12,702 nt of DNA, from contig JAGLFE010000467.1 in the NCBI GenBank assembly GCA_023144675.1, positions 1 to 12,702 of the forward strand. Direction: 5' to 3'. Positions 7,276 through 12,702 of this stretch are shown here, piece by piece. The notes under the pieces were generated by a model. The model was given only the letters and a program-made list of their open reading frames with translations, searched no databases and was not told where the DNA came from. Within the stretch, counting starts at the first letter, position 1; each line of letters opens with the position of its first letter. The DNA comes from Thiomargarita sp. Its GTDB lineage: Bacteria > Pseudomonadota > Gammaproteobacteria > Beggiatoales > Beggiatoaceae. The position numbers and the translations under genes were made by a program.

Positions 7276-8829
7276 CTATTTCTTAACCATTTTAAACACG
7301 CCGTCCCAATTTTTAGGTGGAGGCAATTCCATATAATTATGGCAACGTTCGATGTACATTTGGGATATGTAATCATTGGGATAGATTTTTATACATTTTT
7401 TGAATACAAGCAGTGCATCTTTCCATATTTTAGTACGAAAATTGACCAGTCCTTCTTCAAACATCGGTTGAATTTGTTGTTTTTTGTCGCAAATTTCTTC
7501 AATATTATTATTGTAAACTTCTAAAATGATGGTTGGTTTTTTCCTGCCTTTGACACTAACATAATCTAATTCTCGGCATAATATATGAGTATTAGATTTG
7601 ATTTTATGATGTGTATCTGAGGATATGATAATAGGTGTTTGGTAATATTTGGTTAAACTTTCTAAACGGGAGGCTAAATTGACTGCATCACCTAAAACTG
7701 TTGAATCCATCCTATCTTCAGAACCTATGGTGCCAATAATGGCTTCTCCAGTGTGAATTCCAATACCTAATGCAATAGGTGAATATCCACTTTTTGCACG
7801 ATATTGGTTATATGATTTTGCCGTTGCTTGCATACCAATTGCTGCTTCAACACCGTTCATAGCTGAATTTTCCGGATGGTCGAATAAAGCCATAATGGCA
7901 TCGCCGATAAATTTATCAATAAAACCATGATGATTATGTATGGGTTGATTCATCCGTCTCAGATAGGCATTCATAAAATTAAGCAGTTCTTGAGGACTCA
8001 TGGATTCCGAAAGTTCTGTAAACGAGCGAATATCAGAGAATAAAATGGTAAGTATTTCGGTTTGCGCTGTGCCTAATTCTATATTTTCCAAGCCCTCATT
8101 ACTAATACGATTGAGAAATTGTTTCGGTACAAATTTTTCAAAAGTGTAAGTCATGTTCATAATTCGTTGCTTTTCAGTCAATAGGTTTTTGACCATATTG
8201 TTGAATGAAGCTTCTAATATTTTGATTTCGTTGTCGTTTTGGCGTATATTTCCAATACTAATTTCTTTAAAGGTTTCTAAATTTTCTAAATCAATGGCTT
8301 GGTTAGCATTTGTTAACACATTTAGTGGTTCAGTAATCATTTTTTTACCTACCCACAATACAATAAACCAAAGGGCTAAAGTTTTAATCGTTGCACTGAC
8401 TACGATAAACGCATAATTACTTTGCACTCGGTTAAAAACAATTTGACTGTCTGAAAAAACGATTAATTCACCAATTGGATAAACCATGCCTTCTTCTTTG
8501 TATTCCAATTTATATTTTTGGATAATATTGCCTTGTTCGCCGTATAAAGTATCTAGCTGCTCATCTTTGACTTTTACGCCGCTAATAATTGGCGATAATA
8601 GCATTCCTTTTACAATTGATTCCATCTGTGGATAATCCAAACCCCATAAAGCAACTATAATGCTATCTTTTGAGGAATTTCCTAGCATACGCAAATCGGT
8701 GCGTAGAAACTTTTCTGCTTGTCGCCATTCTACATACATGTGTATTGTTGTAATAGAAACGGTTACGATGACATAGATGGAAAAGGTAATTTTTAAAAGT
8801 TGATAAGCTAAGGATTTTCTGATTTTCAT
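7276..8829 (-). CDS. Membrane class III adenylate cyclase with periplasmic sensor and HAMP
   Basis: Predicted to make cAMP from ATP at the cytoplasmic face in response to a periplasmic signal. Membrane segment 1 is about 9-29, a sensor loop of about 105 residues follows, membrane segment 2 is about 138-160, and a HAMP-like linker is about 161-220. The cyclase domain has metal-binding Asp266 (LFSDIRSFTEL) and Asp310 (KFIGDAIMALF), adenine-selecting Lys306 and Thr377 (MDSTVLGDAVNLASR), and transition-state residues Asn384 and Arg388. Lys with Thr points to ATP rather than GTP and to class IIIb. All residues needed for catalysis appear present. The C-terminal 65 residues (MFEEGLVNF to PPPKNWDGVF) form a TPR-like tail often found on bacterial cyclases of this architecture. 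There is no strong ribosome binding site before the ATG; AATCCAAG precedes it. It is a single-gene unit, convergent with tyrS; no cAMP receptor gene is in the window. Confidence 0.94.
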   Translation of the reverse strand: MKIRKSLAYQLLKITFSIYVIVTVSITTIHMYVEWRQAEKFLRTDLRMLGNSSKDSIIVALWGLDYPQMESIVKGMLLSPIISGVKVKDEQLDTLYGEQGNIIQKYKLEYKEEGMVYPIGELIVFSDSQIVFNRVQSNYAFIVVSATIKTLALWFIVLWVGKKMITEPLNVLTNANQAIDLENLETFKEISIGNIRQNDNEIKILEASFNNMVKNLLTEKQRIMNMTYTFEKFVPKQFLNRISNEGLENIELGTAQTEILTILFSDIRSFTELSESMSPQELLNFMNAYLRRMNQPIHNHHGFIDKFIGDAIMALFDHPENSAMNGVEAAIGMQATAKSYNQYRAKSGYSPIALGIGIHTGEAIIGTIGSEDRMDSTVLGDAVNLASRLESLTKYYQTPIIISSDTHHKIKSNTHILCRELDYVSVKGRKKPTIILEVYNNNIEEICDKKQQIQPMFEEGLVNFRTKIWKDALLVFKKCIKIYPNDYISQMYIERCHNYMELPPPKNWDGVFKMVKK

Positions 8830-8890
8830 CTTGGATTTTTTTTTGGAAATTTTTTGATGATTTTATTTTCAATGCGAATAAATAGTTAAA

Positions 8891-8919
8891 ATTGTGCAAA
8901 AATATTTTTAATTTGCAAT
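8891..8919. promoter_or_regulatory. Inverted repeat upstream of the adenylate cyclase gene
   Basis: ATTG-CAAA (8891-8894 and 8897-8900, with TG between) is complementary to TTTGCAAT (8912-8919); the core TGCAAA/TTTGCA is a perfect 6-bp inverted repeat with an 11-nt spacer. It sits about 60-90 bp upstream of the cyclase start, within or beside the likely promoter, so it could be an operator. It does not match the CRP consensus. It is AT-rich and could be chance. Confidence 0.25.
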
Positions 8920-8937
8920 AAATTCAACATCTTGCAT

Positions 8938-8952
8938 TTTTAACTCTTAATT
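8938..8952. repeat. Direct repeat (copy B)
   Basis: Second exact copy of the 15-base sequence at 7213-7227, in the same orientation. A TTCAAC precedes both copies at slightly different distances. Together they bracket the adenylate cyclase gene. Confidence 0.35.
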
Positions 8953-9085
8953 GGCATTAGGAAAACTTTGAAAAAAAGCTTATGAATGTATATGAAATTA
9001 ATATAAACTGGCTATAGCAGGTCGTGCCAACTTATAAACTGTTGATGAAAATGGCATAATCAGTATGATTTTTAATGAAAGGTTT

Positions 9086-9108
9086 ATGAACCTATCCCAC
9101 TAATAATT
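9086..9108. repeat. Direct repeat covering the 3' end of the DsrC-like pseudogene, copy 1
   Basis: These 23 bases are identical to 12680-12702 and in the same orientation. They encode, on the minus strand, the last codons (Leu-Leu-Val-Gly) and TAG stop of the DsrC-like pseudogene, plus a few bases downstream. The match ends at the window edge, so its true length is unknown on that side. On the other side the two loci diverge at once. Confidence 0.8.
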
Positions 9109-9295
9109 TATTACTAGATGGACGACGCATTTGTTCTCTGTAATGTTGGCGACAAGCATCGACTAATCCCCAATGAGTTTCGATCATATCAATACCTTCA
9201 GCTTTTGTTGCAATAGCTTGAGTCCAATCAGAACGATTAACTAAATAACCATCTTCATCAGTTGCAATAATTTAGCCATCCACTTCTATAGACAT
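9092..9295 (-). pseudogene. Short DsrC/TusE-family sulfur-relay protein, broken by an in-frame stop
   Basis: Translation from ATG 9293-9295 gives MSIEVDG, then TAA (9272-9274), then IIATDEDGYLVNRSDW and on through EGIDMIETHWGLVDACRQHYREQ to a TAG at 9092-9094. This matches the N-terminal half of DsrC/TusE proteins, for example TusE EGKEIETDTEGYLKESSQW and EHWEVVRFVRDFYLEF. The stop falls where the family has Lys, so one AAA-to-TAA change explains it. The C-terminal half, with the GNSxYLYxLFPxGPAKQA region and the functional cysteine(s), is absent: 67 codons against about 110. DsrC and TusE carry sulfur in dissimilatory sulfur oxidation or tRNA thiolation; this form could not do so through the usual C-terminal cysteine. 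A good Shine-Dalgarno (AAGGAA, 9301-9306 on the minus strand) remains 5 nt before the ATG, which suggests recent decay. A paralog or sequencing error remains possible. Confidence 0.8.
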
Positions 9296-9395
9296 AAAAA
9301 TTCCTTGATTAATATTAAAAATTATTAAATAATTGTGTTTAAAGTAGTATTCACTTATTTAAAAAGTGGTGCTTAATTAAAAATTTACAAGTCAA

Positions 9396-10856
9396 TTATT
9401 TGTTACTAAAAAAATAAGTATAGCCGATAATTAAACTAAAAACATTATAATTAGCATCAGTATAATGCTCTTCGCCTAATAATATATTATTACCAATTTC
9501 TTCAAAATTAGTTACTTGCTTAAAATTAGTTTGCGGTCTGCCAATACCATAATTAAATCCAATTGCTAATTCGGAACGCTTGCGTTTAAAAGCAACTCCG
9601 CTAGTAATATGATATACATCCCAAGTCATAATACCTAATGAATTTTCACCCGTATTTGGATTAGTTTCATGGTCAACACTAAAACTTAAATAAGCTTTAA
9701 CCGTTTTAGTAAAACTATGCTCAACCGCAACTCCGAAATTAATTACACTTTCTGCTCCATCTTTGACTTTAATTAATTCCTTTTGATCATCATCTTGAAA
9801 AGCTAAAAATTCGTCAACGACAATATTGCGTAAAAAACTATATGAACCTGGAGTAATAACATCATATTGCTTTTTTTCTTTAAACCATTCCACCGTGGCG
9901 GCAAGATTAGTTTTTTCAGTTATGGCATATTCAGCTCCAATGGCGATTGAAAGTGGTGTCTTATAAGTAATATTCATATTTTCTTGCCGATTACTAACTA
10001 AATCACTGGTAAATTCATTGGTTTCTGAGTCATATAAATTACTAAAACTATTTTCACCCGCCACCGTAGCTTGCCCAAATAAATTACGACTAGGTAAAGT
10101 TACAGTTGCACCCAATTTCCATTTATTAATTTCAGCCGCTAAACCTAATTTGAGTAATAATCGAATATTCCAAAAATCAATATAATCTAATTTATCCAAA
10201 CTAGCCATCATATTATTATTGGCAGCTCGTACCGTGATATTTTCACTTTGAGTTTGTTGCCTGAAAGCAGTGAATAGAGTTGCTCCTATTGAAATATTTG
10301 GATTAATTTGATTTGCCCAACTTATACCGCCCCATAACTCCGTTACTTCACTGTCAGCAAATACCTGTCCAATATATTTTTCATCGCCCTCAAAATGTTT
10401 AGTTCCAGCTAAATTAACTGTATCAAGAACATCGGTTATTTTTTCAACTCGCCCTGATATATTAGTCGATGAAGTTGTTTTAGCTAGTAATGAATAACCA
10501 AAAGTATGTTCGGGAAAATATTTCAAAAATAAGGTTCCAGATGCCAAAATTGGAATGATATTAATTTGATCTGAATCTAAGGAATCGCCTGTACCCAAAC
10601 CGTTATTAATAGATAATCTTTCTAATTGATAAGCATTAGCACTAACCGATAAACTATGTTGTTTTACAAATCCCAAAGCTCCTGGATTATAAAAACCAGC
10701 ACTAGTATCCCTTACACCCCCCACCACTACGCCACTCATTAGGGACGAACGACTACCAAAATTTTGATCCCAATAATGATGATCGCCAGCAAAAGCAGTT
10801 TGAAAAAAGATAAAAATCGAAAAACAAAATATTATGCTATAATTAAGCGTTTTCAT
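9396..10856 (-). CDS. OmpP1/FadL-type outer-membrane channel protein
   Basis: Probable outer-membrane beta-barrel of the OmpP1/FadL/TodX family, which imports hydrophobic compounds such as long-chain fatty acids or aromatics. Residues 1-23 are a signal peptide (hydrophobic IIFCFSIFIFF, cleavage after AFA). The mature N terminus has NFGSRSSLMSGVVVGGVRD and TSAGFYNPGALGF, the family hatch-region signature. The remainder alternates polar and hydrophobic residues with many aromatic strand ends, as in a barrel, and ends GYTYFFSNK. At 486 aa the length suits the family (about 430-480). The substrate cannot be told from sequence. No fatty-acid degradation genes are nearby. TTGGAA lies about 10 nt before the ATG. 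The 33-bp divergent spacer to the DUF815 ATPase leaves little room, so its promoter probably overlaps the start of that gene. Confidence 0.82.
   Translation of the reverse strand: MKTLNYSIIFCFSIFIFFQTAFAGDHHYWDQNFGSRSSLMSGVVVGGVRDTSAGFYNPGALGFVKQHSLSVSANAYQLERLSINNGLGTGDSLDSDQINIIPILASGTLFLKYFPEHTFGYSLLAKTTSSTNISGRVEKITDVLDTVNLAGTKHFEGDEKYIGQVFADSEVTELWGGISWANQINPNISIGATLFTAFRQQTQSENITVRAANNNMMASLDKLDYIDFWNIRLLLKLGLAAEINKWKLGATVTLPSRNLFGQATVAGENSFSNLYDSETNEFTSDLVSNRQENMNITYKTPLSIAIGAEYAITEKTNLAATVEWFKEKKQYDVITPGSYSFLRNIVVDEFLAFQDDDQKELIKVKDGAESVINFGVAVEHSFTKTVKAYLSFSVDHETNPNTGENSLGIMTWDVYHITSGVAFKRKRSELAIGFNYGIGRPQTNFKQVTNFEEIGNNILLGEEHYTDANYNVFSLIIGYTYFFSNK
10835..10843 (+). promoter_or_regulatory. 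Candidate extended -10 promoter for the DUF815 ATPase and yggS
   Basis: TGCTATAAT is a perfect extended -10 (TG-N-TATAAT) 46 bp before the ATPase ATG, predicting a leader of about 40 nt. It lies inside the first codons of the divergent outer-membrane protein gene. No TTGACA-like -35 is seen, which this promoter class does not need. Confidence 0.5.
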
Positions 10857-10889
10857 AATTCATAATTCCAAAATGAAATTTTATTTAAT

Positions 10890-11756
10890 ATGGATGATTT
10901 ACATAATTTAATTAAAAAAGCTGAAGTTTTATTAACACGAATAGAAAATCATTTCCCAACACAAAATATATTACCTGATTGGCAAATTATATACGCATCT
11001 CGCTGGAAAAAACATCATCACCAAGGTGAATTTCATGCAATTCGGCATTTAAATACTATTCGTTTAACAGACTTACAGGGTATTAAAACACAAAAACAGC
11101 AAATTGTGCAAAATACTCGACAATTTTTACAAAAACAACCTGCTAATAATGTATTATTATGGGGTTCAAGGGGAACAGGTAAATCATCTTTGATTAAGGC
11201 TTTGTTAAACGAATATGCTAATCAAGGTTTACGTTTAATTGAAGTTGAAAAGAAGTATTTGGTTGATTTATTAGAGATTGTTGAATATTTACATGGTCGT
11301 CCTGAACGTTTTATTATTTTTTGTGATGATTTGTCATTTGCTAAAGATGATGATAGTTATAAAGCTTTAAAAAGTGTTTTAGATGGCTCCATCAGTGCGC
11401 AGCCAAGTAATACTTTAATTTATGCTACTTCTAATCGTCGGCATTTGTTGCCAGAATACCAAGCTGAAAATTTGGATACCCAATTAATCGAAGGCGAAAT
11501 TCACCTTTCGGAAGCAGTTGATGAGAAAATTTCTCTTTCGGAACGTTTTGGTTTATGGCTATCTTTTCATCCTTTTAAACAAGATGAATATTTAGCCATT
11601 GTTAATTATTGGTTGCAAAAATTGGGTATTAATGGAATAGAAACGGAAGAATTACGACTTGCTGCCTTGCAATGGGCATTAAAACGGGGATCACGCAGTG
11701 GGCGTTGTGCTTGGCAATTTGCACAAAATTGGGTGGGACAACAACGGTTGAAATGA
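10890..11756 (+). CDS. DUF815-family P-loop ATPase
   Basis: AAA-type ATPase of the DUF815 (COG2607) family, whose role is not established; members are ATP-binding proteins of bacteria including many gammaproteobacteria. Walker A is GSRGTGKS (92-99), Walker B is FIIFCDDLSF (141-150) and the sensor-1 region is LIYATSNRRHLLPEY (177-190). The N-terminal 60 residues are a helical segment before the ATPase core, and DEKISLSERFGLWLSFHPF near 210-230 is the family's conserved C-terminal signature. The length (288 aa) is typical. No membrane segment or signal is visible, so it is cytoplasmic. No clear Shine-Dalgarno precedes the ATG; a nearby upstream ATG at 10873 is out of frame. yggS follows 34 bp downstream on the same strand and is probably cotranscribed. 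It is less likely to be ZapE or another AFG1-type ATPase. Confidence 0.85.
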   Translation: MDDLHNLIKKAEVLLTRIENHFPTQNILPDWQIIYASRWKKHHHQGEFHAIRHLNTIRLTDLQGIKTQKQQIVQNTRQFLQKQPANNVLLWGSRGTGKSSLIKALLNEYANQGLRLIEVEKKYLVDLLEIVEYLHGRPERFIIFCDDLSFAKDDDSYKALKSVLDGSISAQPSNTLIYATSNRRHLLPEYQAENLDTQLIEGEIHLSEAVDEKISLSERFGLWLSFHPFKQDEYLAIVNYWLQKLGINGIETEELRLAALQWALKRGSRSGRCAWQFAQNWVGQQRLK

Positions 11757-11790
11757 ATGAAAAATTGTTCTAATTAAAGAATATTATTTT

Positions 11791-12519
11791 ATGATAAATA
11801 AACAACAATCAATTGAAAAAGTTCTCAACTCTATACAACAATCCGCAAATCATTCAAATCGTTTAGTTGATGATATTACGTTGGTTGCTGTGAGTAAAAC
11901 TCAGCCCATTGAAGATATTATGACCGTTTATGAAACTGGAATACGTCATTTTGGTGAAAATAGAGTGGCAGAATTAGCAGAAAAAGCTACTCAATTAAAG
12001 GATTTAAGGGATTTACAATGGCATTTTATTGGGCATTTGCAAACTCGCCAAAGCAAACTGGTAGCAAAATATGCCGATTATTTTCATGCTGTTGATCGGG
12101 TAAAAATTGCTCAACATTTGTCAAAACACTTGCAAGAATTAAATCGCGTATTACCCGTATTTATCGAAATTAATATTTCTGGCGAAAAGAGTAAAGGCGG
12201 TTTTAATTGCGCTAATTGGAAAAATAATCAGGAGCAACGTAATGATTTATTAGCCGCTATTAAAATTATTGCATCGTTACCAAATTTAAATATTCAGGGC
12301 TTAATGACTATGGCACCTTTTAAGGCAGAAAAGGAGTTTATTCGCAATATTTTCAAGCAATTATATCAATTATCTGAATGGTTAAACGCAGAATTACCTA
12401 CATTGAAAGCAAAAGAATTATCAATGGGAATGAGTGGTGATTTCGGAATTGCAGTGGAAGAAGGTGCAAGTTATGTGCGTATCGGCACAGCAATTTTTGG
12501 AAAAAAACGGAGCGATTAA
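11791..12519 (+). CDS. yggS: Pyridoxal-phosphate homeostasis protein (YggS/PLPBP family)
   Basis: Cytoplasmic single-domain TIM-barrel protein that binds PLP and keeps free vitamin B6 and amino-acid pools in balance; no catalytic activity is known. The PLP Schiff-base lysine is Lys36 in LVAVSKTQP. Other family signatures are HFGENRV (54-60; FGEN is usual, the Arg is a common variant), WHFIGHLQTRQSK (77-89), VFIEINISGEKSKGGF (123-138), GLMTMAP (170-176) and the phosphate-binding SMGMSGDFGIAVEEGASYVRIGTAIFG near the C terminus (211-237). Length 242 aa is slightly over the usual 230. The ATG at 11791 has only a weak AAAGAA upstream. In many bacteria this gene sits near proC or pilT; here it follows the DUF815 ATPase instead. 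Confidence 0.96.
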   Translation: MINKQQSIEKVLNSIQQSANHSNRLVDDITLVAVSKTQPIEDIMTVYETGIRHFGENRVAELAEKATQLKDLRDLQWHFIGHLQTRQSKLVAKYADYFHAVDRVKIAQHLSKHLQELNRVLPVFIEINISGEKSKGGFNCANWKNNQEQRNDLLAAIKIIASLPNLNIQGLMTMAPFKAEKEFIRNIFKQLYQLSEWLNAELPTLKAKELSMGMSGDFGIAVEEGASYVRIGTAIFGKKRSD

Positions 12520-12679
12520 ACCATTAATAATAATTACTCGAACAGTTTTTATTATTTGTGGTTAAGTACTTATATAATATTTCATACGATAAAATCAAGC
12601 AATTTATTATTAGCTGTTCATAATTAAAATTTTGATAGTCCTAAACAAAGTAGTGATTAGGCTACCAAGAAAATATATG

Positions 12680-12702
12680 ATGAACCTATCCCACTAATAA
12701 TT
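12680..12702. repeat. Direct repeat copy 2: probable 3' end of another DsrC-like gene running off the window
   Basis: Identical to 9086-9108. On the minus strand it reads Leu-Leu-Val-Gly and a TAG stop (12686-12688), the same C terminus as the DsrC-like pseudogene. The rest of 12520-12679 shows no gene on either strand and no clear terminator after yggS. A paralog of the pseudogene probably starts beyond the window end on the minus strand, but only these bases can be seen. Confidence 0.6.

Larger units (their letters stand above)
8830..9091. other. Spacer between adenylate cyclase and the DsrC-like pseudogene; no intact gene
   Basis: No credible coding region is seen on either strand. It must contain the cyclase promoter. 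On the minus strand a TTGAAT / TATTTT pair with 17-bp spacing lies about 65-95 bp upstream of the cyclase ATG but is weak. It also holds direct repeat copy B (8938-8952) and the inverted repeat at 8891-8919. Base composition is like the rest of the window. Confidence 0.5.

Noticed and set aside
8153..8416. 87-codon plus-strand frame with hydrophobic residues
   Set aside because: Antisense to the cyclase HAMP and membrane segments; the hydrophobicity is a complement artefact.
8663..8899. 78-codon minus-strand open frame at the cyclase start
   Set aside because: It overlaps the cyclase N terminus in another frame, and its translation shows no domain or signal; a shadow frame.
8998..9057. Short minus-strand frame containing VYKLARPA, faintly like the DsrC YLYxLFPxGPA region
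   Set aside because: The similarity covers only a few residues with gaps and is not continuous with the pseudogene; too weak to call a remnant of the missing C-terminal half.
9345..9375. CACTT / AAGTG hairpin downstream of the outer-membrane protein gene
   Set aside because: Five-base stem without a U-tract on either strand; insufficient for a terminator call.
12520..12679. Inverted repeat GAACAG (12540-12545) / CTGTTC (12614-12619) after yggS
   Set aside because: Only 6 bp with a 68-nt loop and no U-tract; not credible as a terminator.

Overview
The window looks like chromosomal DNA from a low-GC gammaproteobacterium. The main support is the mepM-anmK pair transcribed away from tyrS, an arrangement familiar from Pseudomonas and enteric genomes. 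Other support comes from a PLP homeostasis protein (YggS), a periplasmic-sensor class III adenylate cyclase, a hybrid sensor kinase, degenerate palindromic repeats and a remnant of a DsrC/TusE sulfur-relay gene. A Thiotrichales/Beggiatoa-like sulfur bacterium fits, but this is an inference, not a placement. Base composition is similar throughout, and I see no transposase, integrase, phage gene, CRISPR array, tRNA or rRNA.

Layout. 38-850 (+): lipoprotein with a helical-repeat region and an OmpA-like domain. Its stop overlaps the stop of a convergent cytoplasmic hybrid histidine kinase (847-2766, -). Upstream of the kinase are a 33-nt repeat copy and then the cell-wall block anmK (2861-3964, -) and mepM-like M23 endopeptidase (3967-5640, -), only 2 nt apart. 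tyrS (5849-7048, +) is divergent from mepM across 208 bp holding candidate promoters. A 227-bp convergent spacer with a second repeat copy separates tyrS from the adenylate cyclase (7276-8829, -). 8830-9395 has no intact gene but carries a broken DsrC/TusE-family gene (9092-9295, -). An OmpP1/FadL-type outer-membrane protein (9396-10856, -) is divergent by 33 bp from a DUF815-type ATPase (10890-11756, +), followed by yggS (11791-12519, +). The last 183 bp hold no gene, but the final 23 bases exactly repeat the 3' end of the broken DsrC-like gene.

Function. mepM and anmK form a murein module: MepM-type enzymes cut peptidoglycan cross-links to allow wall growth, and AnmK recycles the anhydro-sugar released by turnover. 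The OmpA-like lipoprotein would also sit at the wall. The kinase and cyclase are two separate signalling inputs whose targets are not in the window. tyrS, yggS and the DUF815 ATPase are housekeeping or poorly known.

I do not see a convincing new multi-gene system. The observations most worth a second look are the decayed short DsrC-like gene, the apparent second copy of its 3' end at the window edge, and the diverged palindromic repeats.
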